Of a DNA stretch of 64,000 bases, positions 48,208-57,133 are shown one piece after another. A program made the position numbers and the translations under genes. The notes under the pieces are model-generated. The model did no database searches and was not told where the DNA came from. It saw nothing but the letters and a program-made list of their open reading frames with translations. The stretch spans positions 1,054,001 to 1,118,000 of the forward strand of contig LR877149.1 of assembly GCA_903995115.1 (NCBI GenBank), read 5' to 3'. Origin of the DNA: Angomonas deanei. Lineage: Eukaryota > Euglenozoa > Kinetoplastea > Trypanosomatida > Trypanosomatidae. The first letter of the stretch is position 1, and every line of letters starts with the position of its first letter.

Positions 48208-49098
48208 ATGACGGCCACTATTGTTGACGGAAAGAGCATTGCACAAGACATTCGCAATGAAATTAAAGCAGAGGTGGATGCGCTGAATGCCAAACACAGT
48301 AAAGTGCCCGGTCTGGCTGCCATCATAGTGGGAGAACGTAAGGACTCCCAGACCTATGTTCGGCTAAAGCACAAGGCGGCGGAGGAATGTGGTTTTGTCA
48401 GTTTCAACGTGGAGTTACCTGAGGCCATCGCACAGGAGGACTTGGAGGCCAAGGTGAGAGAATTGAACGAAAACCCGGACTGCCACGGCATCATTGTACA
48501 ACTTCCCCTTCCGTCCCACATTGACGAGAAGAAGATTCTGGACACCATTAACCCCGAAAAGGACGCCGATGCACTGCACCCCATTAATATTGGTCGTCTC
48601 CACTGCAAAGGGGATACACCACTCTTTCTGCCCTGCACGCCGGCCGGTGTGATTGAGATGCTCAAGCGGAGTGGTGTGACGATTGCGGGTAAGCGGGCGG
48701 TGGTGCTCGGTCGCAGTAACATTGTGGGTGCCCCGGTTGCCACGCTTCTGATGAAGGAGAATGCCACCGTCACCATCGTCCACTCCGCCACCCCAAAGGA
48801 CATGCTGGTGGAACTGGTGGGCAGCGCCGACATTGTGATTGCCGCGATGGGCAGCCCAGGCTTTGTGCAGGGAGAGTGGATCAAGAAGGGCGCCGCCGTG
48901 ATTGATGTGGGGACGACGCCGGTGGACGACGCGACCAAAAAGGCTGGCTACCGTCTTGCAGGTGACGTGTGCTTCAATGAGGCAAAGGAGCGCGCCGCGT
49001 ACCTCTCCCCCGTTCCCGGCGGTGTCGGGCCAATGACGATAGCCATGTTACTCAAAAATACCCTCCAAGGCTTCAAGAAGAATGTTGGAGAAATCTAA
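48208..49098 (+). CDS. folD: Methylenetetrahydrofolate dehydrogenase/cyclohydrolase
   Basis: The bifunctional FolD enzyme (DHCH1 in kinetoplastids), which interconverts 5,10-methylene-, methenyl- and 10-formyl-tetrahydrofolate with NADP. At 296 residues from the ATG at 48208 it has the standard length. The catalytic Lys lies in DSQTYVRLKHKAAEE. Other blocks are HGIIVQLPLP, PEKDADALHPINIGRL, PCTPAGVIEML, the cofactor motif GRSNIVGAPVATLL, and the closing PVPGGVGPMTIAMLL. No clear mitochondrial presequence is present, so it is probably cytosolic. The product supplies one-carbon units for purines and for formylation. Confidence 0.95.
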   Translation: MTATIVDGKSIAQDIRNEIKAEVDALNAKHSKVPGLAAIIVGERKDSQTYVRLKHKAAEECGFVSFNVELPEAIAQEDLEAKVRELNENPDCHGIIVQLPLPSHIDEKKILDTINPEKDADALHPINIGRLHCKGDTPLFLPCTPAGVIEMLKRSGVTIAGKRAVVLGRSNIVGAPVATLLMKENATVTIVHSATPKDMLVELVGSADIVIAAMGSPGFVQGEWIKKGAAVIDVGTTPVDDATKKAGYRLAGDVCFNEAKERAAYLSPVPGGVGPMTIAMLLKNTLQGFKKNVGEI

Positions 49099-49332
49099 CG
49101 GGCTCCTTGCAGTTTTGGATGTGTGATTTATGGACTCCATGTGATGATGCACTGTCTGCATGACATTGTGTGGACCCACAGCGGATCCTATTGTACTAAA
49201 CGAGTTATCATCTCCTTCTCTCCTTTTCCTTTTCCCAACCTCAACTACTGAAGAATAGATAAAGTCATCAAAATCAATTCGACAACTCAAAAAAACTGAT
49301 TAGACAACACTTTTATATACCTCTCTAGTCCA

Positions 49333-51285
49333 ATGGAGCGTGATATACTACAAGGTGAACGAAAAAAGAAGCAGAAGCCCATTTCGTTCCAGAAAATGGC
49401 GCTTCTGCAAGAGGAAATCAGTAAAATTGATTCCTATTTAGAAACCCTAAAAGCCAAAGAGACAAGTGTACCAACCGAGTTAACCCCGGATGAGATGATG
49501 GACGATTCCGTTGTCCAGATGCTAACCGTAGAACTATGCCAGCTATGCGCCTCCGGGGACGCGGTGGGGGTCCAAATCCTTCTCGACGGTGGTGGGGACC
49601 CCAACAGTGTGGATTACGATGGAAGGACGTTACTGCATATTGCCACCATCAACGGTAGAGCCTCCGTCGTGAGTCTGCTCCTGGGCTATGGCGCGGACCC
49701 TAGTCTGGAGGATAAGAACGGGAAGACCCCTTTGGAGGTCGCGCACGAGTACGATCAATTTGATGTGATTAAAATACTGACCAACAGCAATACCGACCCG
49801 TTGGTGATGCCGGACTCCATCGTCGATCACGACCCAATGTCCACGGAAAACTCACCTATCTCCACGGCACCCGACTTCTCCGCGGTCCCCCAGCCAATGG
49901 TGGGTTCGCTTATCGTGATTATGGTGGGACTGCCGGCGCGTGGGAAGACGTATGTCGCACAGCAGATTCGACGCTACTTCCAGTGGAATGGGCTAACGTG
50001 TAATATGTTTTCACACCAAGTGTATCGACGGAAAGTGGAACGGGCGCTGGGCGGTGTGAGCGTCCCCAACCTAGAGGGCGAGGTCGCCACTGCGCTAGCG
50101 CGCGACTTGACCAAGTTTGTTTGCAAGACGGGCGGCGTCGCGATATTGGACGGTACGCAGTCTACCAATGCCAGGCGTACCGCTATTCTTCGTGCCATCA
50201 AGGCGAGCCAGTGTATTCGGTCGAATAGGGTCATTTTTGTGGAAGTCGTCACCACCGACAAGGAGCTCATCCACAAGAATGTACTGCGCGCAAAAGAAAT
50301 GATCCCGAACGCGGCGGACAACTTTGTGGAAAAATACTACGACGTAATGGCGCAACACGAGAGCGTCTACAAGCCGCTTTGCCCCACCACCGATAGCGAA
50401 CTCTCCTACATCAAAATTGAAGACGGCAAGTGCTACTCCTTGAATATGATATCCGGCTGGATGCCTTCCAGACTCGCCTATATGCTGCACAACTTAAGTC
50501 AGACTCCAAAGAACCTCTACCTCTCCCGACCAGGGGAGTATGGAGACATGCTGTGTGGGAGAATCGGGGGGAACTCTAGCCTCACGGAGCGCGGGAGGGC
50601 GTACAGCTTGGCCTTGTTTCGGTACTTTCAGAACGAAATGGGACCGTCCGTCTGTCTCAACGTCATGACCAGCTGTGCGAAGCGCGCGACGCAGACGGTT
50701 CACTTTTTCTCGGAGGAGAGTTCCAAAAAGTTTGGAAGTTCCCCCGTGGTGTCCACCGAGGCCAACTGCAGTCTGAACTGTCACGTCTCCTATTTCCCCA
50801 CGCTGGATGACATTAATCACGGAGACTGCGAAGGGCAGCTCCTCGCCGATGTACGAAAGACCATGCCGTCCACCCTACAGGCAATGAATGCGGACCCCTA
50901 CTACACCGCCTGGCCGAATGGGGAGTGCATCCATCAGGTGTTTAACGCCAGACTGGAACCGCACATCCACGACATTCAGGCGAGTTCGTCGCCGGTGTTG
51001 GTGTTGTCCCATCTTCACCTGCTGCAGGGTCTCTATTCCTTCTTTGTCACGGAAGAAGATAAGGTGGTGGCGCCTCATCAGGCGTACCTGACCGACATTC
51101 CATTCGAGACGGTGATTAAAATTACGTTTGTGGGAAGTAAACGGGTGGCGGAATTCATCAACTTGAGCGACGCAACGGACAAGATTCTTTCCGAGCAGTC
51201 TGGCGAACCGTCTTCGGGCAGGAAAAATCACGACAATGAGTACAATACATTCCGGCAGTACCGCGAAGTTCCGGATGAGGAATGA
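49333..51285 (+). CDS. Ankyrin-repeat PFK2/FBPase2 with altered phosphatase site
   Basis: A 6-phosphofructo-2-kinase/fructose-2,6-bisphosphatase, 650 residues. Two to three ankyrin repeats occupy about 65-150 (DYDGRTLLHIATINGRASVV, NGKTPLEVAHEYDQFDVI). The kinase domain (190-390) has P-loop GLPARGKTYVA (199-209) and ILDGTQSTNARRTAI, where the family has 'D.TN.TR.RR'. The bisphosphatase domain starts YLSRPGEYGDMLCGRIGG: the family's RHGE, whose His is the phosphorylated nucleophile, is R399-P400-G401-E402. Other phosphatase residues persist (SCAKRATQT, GDCEG, and SH in VLVLSHLHLLQ). I infer a kinase-only enzyme making fructose 2,6-bisphosphate, the activator of kinetoplastid pyruvate kinase. 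Confidence 0.85.
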   Translation: MERDILQGERKKKQKPISFQKMALLQEEISKIDSYLETLKAKETSVPTELTPDEMMDDSVVQMLTVELCQLCASGDAVGVQILLDGGGDPNSVDYDGRTLLHIATINGRASVVSLLLGYGADPSLEDKNGKTPLEVAHEYDQFDVIKILTNSNTDPLVMPDSIVDHDPMSTENSPISTAPDFSAVPQPMVGSLIVIMVGLPARGKTYVAQQIRRYFQWNGLTCNMFSHQVYRRKVERALGGVSVPNLEGEVATALARDLTKFVCKTGGVAILDGTQSTNARRTAILRAIKASQCIRSNRVIFVEVVTTDKELIHKNVLRAKEMIPNAADNFVEKYYDVMAQHESVYKPLCPTTDSELSYIKIEDGKCYSLNMISGWMPSRLAYMLHNLSQTPKNLYLSRPGEYGDMLCGRIGGNSSLTERGRAYSLALFRYFQNEMGPSVCLNVMTSCAKRATQTVHFFSEESSKKFGSSPVVSTEANCSLNCHVSYFPTLDDINHGDCEGQLLADVRKTMPSTLQAMNADPYYTAWPNGECIHQVFNARLEPHIHDIQASSSPVLVLSHLHLLQGLYSFFVTEEDKVVAPHQAYLTDIPFETVIKITFVGSKRVAEFINLSDATDKILSEQSGEPSSGRKNHDNEYNTFRQYREVPDEE

Positions 51286-51459
51286 TGCTTTTATTTCTAC
51301 TATTATTATCGTCATACTTGCTTTCAGAGGGATTACCCTAAGGGCACAATTCTATACTTGTTCTTGTGGCGATACTTTTTGTTTTGTTAGGATGTTGTGG
51401 TTTCAAAACACTAAGACTACCACTTTTTCCTCCCCTCCCCCCTCCCAAGCACCAAACAC

Positions 51460-52197
51460 ATGTCACTGAAGAAACTAGATGTGTACCCGCTGCATAACTA
51501 CTCGGTTATGTACAATGGGGAGCAAGCCAAGCAGGAAACCGTGTTGCAGTACTTGACAGAGTTGAAGCAGTCCTATGAGGAGGAGCACGCCGTCCAGCGG
51601 TCGGTCGAAGGGGTGCTGGTGACCCACCTGAACCATCATCCCCATATTATAGTGTTGAAGCAAAGCAATCGGGCACCCAAAAGAGACAACCAGGCGGCCA
51701 TTCGAATGCTCAATCAGGCCGTTGTCGCGGGGGACACTTTCCGGCTCCCCGGAGGCCGGTGTAGGAAAGGGGAGTCGGAGGAGGCCTGCCTCTTGCGCAA
51801 ACTGGGGTACCAACTACTGAGCGAGGACGACGCCACCGCGGACTCGTCCAATACCGATACCATAGTGGATGTAGGTAGGAAGAGGGAGTCTAAAGCGGCG
51901 AGTGTTTTTCGTGTTGGCGAGTTAATCTCCAAGTGGCACCGTCCGTTATTTAGCCCACTCATGTACCCGTACATCCCTCCTCACATTGCGTTCGAGGATG
52001 TGAAAGAAACGCGTAGCATTTTTCTGATTCACCTCGAGTCTGTCGTAGACTTTCAACTGCGTGACAGTAGCACAGAGTTCGTCGCGGTCCCCCTGTTTGA
52101 CTTGTATGAGAATACGGCCAAATACGGTCCAGTTCTCGCTTCCCTCCCGTCGGTCCTCTCCAAAGTGTCGATTAACTACTGTAATGACGAGTTTTAA
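51460..52197 (+). CDS. Cleavage factor Im 25-kDa subunit (NUDT21/CPSF5 type)
   Basis: CFIm25 is the nudix-fold subunit that binds UGUA and helps choose polyadenylation sites. Family blocks are clear: DVYPLHNYSV at the start, VEGVLVTHLNHHPHIIVLK, DTFRLPGGRCRKGES (the family's 'FKLPGGEL.PGE'), WHRPLFSPLMYPYIPPHI, and VAVPLFDLYENTAKYGPVLA followed by SLPSVLSKV. The nudix box is degenerate, as in all CFIm25 proteins, so it binds and does not hydrolyse. The protein (245 residues) has an insert of about 30 residues (DDATADSSNTDTIVDVGRK) not present in animals. In kinetoplastids polyadenylation is coupled to trans-splicing of the next gene. Confidence 0.9.
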   Translation: MSLKKLDVYPLHNYSVMYNGEQAKQETVLQYLTELKQSYEEEHAVQRSVEGVLVTHLNHHPHIIVLKQSNRAPKRDNQAAIRMLNQAVVAGDTFRLPGGRCRKGESEEACLLRKLGYQLLSEDDATADSSNTDTIVDVGRKRESKAASVFRVGELISKWHRPLFSPLMYPYIPPHIAFEDVKETRSIFLIHLESVVDFQLRDSSTEFVAVPLFDLYENTAKYGPVLASLPSVLSKVSINYCNDEF

Positions 52198-52388
52198 ACG
52201 CGTTACGATGTTGGTTTGATGCTGCTACCACTTGACCATCTGATTGAGACACTATTGGTTCTCACTTTTTTGTTAGCGACATATCACCCCCTTCCTCCTC
52301 CACCTGTCTTTATGCCCCACAAAAAGGTTTCTCATATCATTATTCGACATTGCCCTTTTTTTATTATTATTTTAATTTGCTACCCCAC

Positions 52389-52976
52389 ATGACAGCGAAC
52401 AAGGCATTCTCGGCCAAGTTGCACCGTTTACTGCTCAACGATCAAGAGGGCCTCAAGAGCATCTTCTCCGACAGCGACTTCAAGTCGGTCAACATTGAAA
52501 ATGGTGTCTTCATTGACTTGATTGAACGCAGTCTACCGAACGATATTATCGCCCCTTTTGTGAACGTCGCAGACGACGAGCAGCTTTCCCTTCTTGTTTC
52601 ATTGATTGTGTTGTACTCCAACGTGTATCCTCTGGAGAATGTGTTTGCCCATATGAAGAAGAAGGAGGAGATGATCGAAAAGCACAAGTTGAAGGCCCTG
52701 TTCATGACGGCGTGCGACCGCGGAGACCTCACCGCTATTCGTAGTCTGGTGGAAAATAAATGCTACGACCCCAACGACACGCGGCCGTTAGTGGTGATCT
52801 GCCGCAACGAGATGAACAAGACCGTCATCAATCAAGACTTGATAAAGTATATTTTTGAGGTTTTCCCAAAGGCTCAAGACGACGTCAAATATTTGCTGCA
52901 AGACTGTGTGCCCCTGGCGAAGCATGAGCAAACAAAGACCGCCATGAAGGAACTTCTCAATCAATATCTTTCTTAA
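52389..52976 (+). CDS. Small helical protein, unrecognised
   Basis: A 195-residue, entirely helical-looking protein. The segment KALFMTACDRGDLTAIRSLVENKCYDPND resembles one ankyrin-type helix pair, but a clear repeat array is absent. The N-terminal part (FSAKLHRLLLNDQEGLKSIF) could be an armadillo-like start. No signal peptide, membrane segment or catalytic motif is seen. The ATG at 52389 is preferred; 13 upstream open codons have no ATG and read as AT-rich leader. I do not know the function. Confidence 0.55.
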   Translation: MTANKAFSAKLHRLLLNDQEGLKSIFSDSDFKSVNIENGVFIDLIERSLPNDIIAPFVNVADDEQLSLLVSLIVLYSNVYPLENVFAHMKKKEEMIEKHKLKALFMTACDRGDLTAIRSLVENKCYDPNDTRPLVVICRNEMNKTVINQDLIKYIFEVFPKAQDDVKYLLQDCVPLAKHEQTKTAMKELLNQYLS

Positions 52977-53105
52977 AGTCGAGAGCGAGTTTTTTGATGT
53001 GCTATTTCAATCGTGTCTCGTTGACCACCACGTTCTGTTTTGTTTCTTTTTCTATTTTTTACGGAGAGCCCCTTCTGATGGGAAGGCTTTTTGTGTGTGT
53101 TTTGG

Positions 53106-53141
53106 TTTCACTACCTCCCTTTTCTCTCACTTTCATTACAG
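53106..53141 (+). promoter_or_regulatory. Probable trans-splice acceptor of EngA gene
   Basis: A C/T-rich stretch (CACTACCTCCCTTTTCTCTC) ends in TTTCATTACAG at 53141. This supports the ATG at 53177 as start, because earlier ATGs at 52997 and 53081 lie upstream of the acceptor. Confidence 0.55.
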
Positions 53142-53176
53142 TAGAGTTTCACTGGAATAATTATAGGAAGCACCAG

Positions 53177-54847
53177 ATGCGGGCAGTGAGAATCTTCCGT
53201 CCCTGTGCGGCGCTCGCTGCATTTCGCTTTCAGTCCACCTGGGTGAACCCTTTGCCCAAGCAACGGCAAATACGCGGCCGTCTCGAGTACAACTGGGAGC
53301 AAGAGGCGGCTAAAATTGGTAGTTTTGCCAATGACATCTCCCCTCCCCTACAAGACACCGACCGAACAGAGGCGTCTCGGCAAAAGGTGGCTGGGTGGAA
53401 ACCAGTTGTGAATGTCGTTGGCGATCGCCGCCTGCGCGTGGCCTTAATTGGAAAGATGAACTCTGGTAAATCCTCCCTGTACAATCTACTCTGCCAAGAC
53501 TCATTTAACCCCTCGAAACACAATATTGTGAAGGACTTCAACGGTATTACACGGGACTCGGTAGAGGGACACGCCGAGCTGAACGATATGCACCTGACGA
53601 TCATAGACACACCCGGTATGGTTGGGGGAAGGGTGATCGAAGAGTCGTTTCGCACCATCGAAACAGCCGATGTAGCGGTAATCGTGGCGTCCTCAGACGA
53701 GCCAATTTCGCCGGAGGAAAAGGAGCTGGCCATGTATCTGTCCATGAAAAACCTACCGTGTTTTCTCGTCATCAACAAAATGGACTTGGTGCCACTGGAC
53801 GACAGAGAAAAGGTCATTGACTCCATTTCAGCAGATTTGGCCAATTTGGGCGCAGCGATACCCATTTCCGTCAGACGCAAGGACGGTCTCGAGGCGCTTC
53901 AGGCGGCGATTGAGCCGCTGTACCACATTCACACAATGAAGGCGATTGAAAACGATTGGGACATGGAAGACGCCGCTCTACGTGGGGATGAGTCCGCCAT
54001 GGAGGAAATCCGCACACGCAACTCTAGTGACCCCGTTATACGGGTGGCGATTGTCGGTCGGACGAACTGTGGCAAGTCGAGCCTACTCAACCGCCTCGTC
54101 GGGTTTGAACGGAGTGTATCCTCCGACGAATCCAACACCACCCGAGACCCCGTTGAGGTGTCCTGCACATACAGGGGAAAGAAGATGAAGATTATTGACA
54201 CGGCGGGGCTGTCGCGGCAGCGGTACCGCACCGACAAGGAGTTTATCAGTAAGCTTCACGAGCTGTCCATGAGTGAGATTCGCTTTGCCCACGTGGTGAT
54301 TGTCGTGTTCGACGCAACGGAAGGCCACCCCAACAAGTACGACATGTCCGTCCTGCACAAGGTGGCGTCGGAGGGGAGACCTTTTGTACTGTGCGCCAAT
54401 AAGTGGGACGCGGTGCTCGATCAAGCGGCCACCGCGGAAGCGATAGACTTTAAAATTAAGCGACAAGTGAGAGAGGTGAAATATAGCAACGCGGTCGTCG
54501 TCTCAGCACACACGGGGATGAACCTGACCCTTCTTCTCGACCAAGTGCTCGAGTTGTATGAGCGGTGGAACAAACGGGTTCGTATGTCGGACTTGGTGAA
54601 ATTCTGGCGCAAACTGGAGAAATCGGTGATTATCCCCTATCACGTGGCACGTGTTGGCCGAATTATTCAAGTCAACACCCGTCCCCCAACCTTTCTACTG
54701 CAACTGCAGACCAAGAATGACGAAAACGTACTTCCCCGCGCGCTTCAGGAAATGATGAAGAATGCCATCACGGAAGAGTTTGGCTTCGAGGGTGTCCCGA
54801 TCCGTCTGATTCAAGAGGTCAAGGATTCGAACCCAGACTACGTGTAG
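53177..54847 (+). CDS. Mitochondrial EngA/Der double-GTPase
   Basis: A 556-residue EngA-type protein with two tandem GTPase domains, known to assist large-subunit assembly of the mitoribosome in trypanosomes. The N-terminus (MRAVRIFRPCAALAAFRFQS) is a good mitochondrial presequence. GTPase 1: P-loop ALIGKMNSGKSSLYN, G3 DTPGMVGG, G4 NKMD. GTPase 2: P-loop AIVGRTNCGKSSLLN, switch SNTTRDPV, G3 DTAGLSRQ, G4 NKWD. The KH-like C-terminal domain follows (YHVARVGRIIQVNTRPPTFLL). EngA is the only GTPase family with this layout, so the identification is firm. The first G3 lacks the usual extra Gly pattern but is otherwise normal. Confidence 0.9.
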   Translation: MRAVRIFRPCAALAAFRFQSTWVNPLPKQRQIRGRLEYNWEQEAAKIGSFANDISPPLQDTDRTEASRQKVAGWKPVVNVVGDRRLRVALIGKMNSGKSSLYNLLCQDSFNPSKHNIVKDFNGITRDSVEGHAELNDMHLTIIDTPGMVGGRVIEESFRTIETADVAVIVASSDEPISPEEKELAMYLSMKNLPCFLVINKMDLVPLDDREKVIDSISADLANLGAAIPISVRRKDGLEALQAAIEPLYHIHTMKAIENDWDMEDAALRGDESAMEEIRTRNSSDPVIRVAIVGRTNCGKSSLLNRLVGFERSVSSDESNTTRDPVEVSCTYRGKKMKIIDTAGLSRQRYRTDKEFISKLHELSMSEIRFAHVVIVVFDATEGHPNKYDMSVLHKVASEGRPFVLCANKWDAVLDQAATAEAIDFKIKRQVREVKYSNAVVVSAHTGMNLTLLLDQVLELYERWNKRVRMSDLVKFWRKLEKSVIIPYHVARVGRIIQVNTRPPTFLLQLQTKNDENVLPRALQEMMKNAITEEFGFEGVPIRLIQEVKDSNPDYV

Positions 54848-55089
54848 CGGTCCTGCTGTTTTCTGTCGTTCTTGTTATTCACATTATAACTTAATCTGTC
54901 CTAAATAAATAGACGCTCTTTGTTGAGTTCACGTTTTACCCGTATTTTCCCCTCTAACTGCTCTGATACCCTTCTGAAATACATTATACTCTCTCTCTCT
55001 TTTATTATTATTCTTTTCGTTTAAAGTATCCTTAATATTTGGACCGAAGAATACCAGCACACCCACATACACAAATAGTAGACGATCAA

Positions 55090-56972
55090 ATGAAGCGAGA
55101 GCGCGAGAGCGATTCGGATGCGGAGTCCTCGGCAGTGCATAATTTTGGATTCTATGTATTCAATGAAATTAGTGTACTACTGTACAAACGAACCGCCATG
55201 CTGCTTTCCCAAATGATTATAGATTGCGTCAAAAGTGAGGATGTGAAAGCGCGTGCTGAAAAGGTACTCGGGTTTAGGGACCATTTTTACCGCTCGGTCA
55301 CAGTGCTAAAGGCTTATCTAGACGATAACGAATACAAAACCCACCAAGTGGTGCTAGAGCCTCTGGTGGAGGAGTTTTGCCGGGAGTTGGGGACCACCAT
55401 CTCGGAGGAGAATGACCGCCTTGCCATGTGTAAGCGATGCTTGAAGTGCCTCGAAAATAATGGGTTCCCTGACTTGGAAAGCGTAGAACTCGATCAACTG
55501 CTAATCGATCTGAAACATGAGTCCAATGTGCTTGGCTACTCCTATTCCAAGCGGCCGTCGCTTCACCTTCCCTTGATACCGCGCTACGACGGTGACCGCA
55601 AGCAGGAGGGAGAGTCTAGCAGAGAACGACAGGGGTTTCAAGTGGTGCTGGCAGATGTGCACAAGCACCCCGAAATCAATACACGATACCAACTGAGTGA
55701 ACCAAAGAAGCGGAAGCCACTCCTGGATGAGGGAAAGATATTCTCCCATCCGAAGAAGGTGGCGCGTTACGGGACGGAGGACTTTCTCGTCGACGAGGAA
55801 CTGCTCCACCGGTCCTATGTGGTGCTGCAGAACCACCTGGACACGTTTGGGACGTTGGAGGGGATATCCCCCTACTCCCGCTTTGCACTGTGGAATATTG
55901 TCGAGCGCGACGATGAAGTGTTCGGCGCTGTCTGTGACCGTATGATATCGAATGCCAATGGGGTGTTGCTGCTGCGAAAAATACGCACCCACTTAGAGAC
56001 GCATCTGCGCTGTTATGACGCGGTGCGCGATGCGGCCCGCCGAGCGGCGCAACAGGTTGGGTGGTACGCCGTGAGTGCGCAGTGGCGTGATCAAGTACTG
56101 CACAAGCTAGAGTCATTGGCCGAAACCGACTGGTACAACTTGAGCGACTGCGGCTCCAAGTACCCCTTTCGGTTTCCCAATTACGGCAAGACCCGCTGAT
56201 TGTGAAGTTTGCCAAAAAGCTAGTCGAGCACCTCAGCCTCAAGGAGGATAAACGGTACGTCGAGAGCGCGGTAAAGGACCTCCTGCTTCCTTTACTCGCC
56301 GGATCACCGTGTAAAGTGCCAAAAGGGGTGGAGCAGTGGACAGCAAACCACTCGAGTCAGTTGGAGTCACTCGCCCGAAAGGACTTTGTTAGGGTGGCAG
56401 ACGGTGGAAACAGCACGGAGCGCTTTCTGGTGTGCCGGTCGTTGGTGTTTCCGCTTCAGTGCTTGTCGGAATTATTGGAATTGTGTGCCCTGAGTCAATT
56501 CTCCAAGTTGAGCACGGATGTGCTTCTAAATGGTCTTGTTCGGACGGGCCTCGCGTCGGAGGAGAGCATTGTGGCCTTTTTAGCCTCTGCGGAACCGTTC
56601 AACATTGCGGTGGCGCCGCTGGTCGCTCTCCCGCAGGTGCTGAGGGATTTGGAGGCAGCACTGACTGCACTAAAAAGCGATAAATTACTTCCCCTTTTTG
56701 TCGAGATGAACAATCACTCGAAGCACGGGAAAACGGACGTCTTCACGAGATGGGCGTTCTTGTCCGCCTACTGCCGGGACTTGGGAAGGATCGATGACAT
56801 TTTCCTCTACTCCCCGTGTAGCGACGACTTGTTGCCCGGTAGTCTCTACCACCTGTCCGAACTGCAGCTCTGTCCGCTTGTTCTCAAGGAGGAAGTGGAC
56901 AAGTTTATTAGCCAGGAAAACAAGGTACCTCTCGGTGGTGGGAAACTAGCTTCCATAGAAAAAACGATATAG
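55090..56972 (+). CDS. Unrecognised nuclear-type protein, reading frame broken at about 56190
   Basis: Two adjoining open frames that I read as one gene of about 627 residues. Frame A begins at the ATG at 55090 (MKRERESDSDAESSAVHNFG) and stops at 56199. Frame B is already open at 56190 (reading D-P-L-I-V-K-F-A-K-K) and runs to 56972 without any ATG for its first 500 bases. Frame B therefore cannot start alone, and a one-base change near 56190 joins the two. The protein is helical and contains a basic nuclear-type patch (EPKKRKPLL, near residue 217). No domain is recognised. The gene spacing on both sides supports a single unit. Confidence 0.55.
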
Positions 56973-57133
56973 AATCAGGTGGGGCCTATCATTACAAATC
57001 AAATGAAAAGATAACATGAGAGTATCTGCCATGCTTTACCGGGACAGAAACAAAGGTTGTGAACATGTGTATGTGTGTACCCTCCTCTCCCCTTTTTTTT
57101 TTCTTGGTATTCTAGTAAAGGTGAAACGGTGGC

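Noticed and set aside
52994-53176. Upstream extension of the EngA frame
   Set aside because: It lies before a clear splice acceptor at 53141, and the Met at 53177 begins a good presequence.
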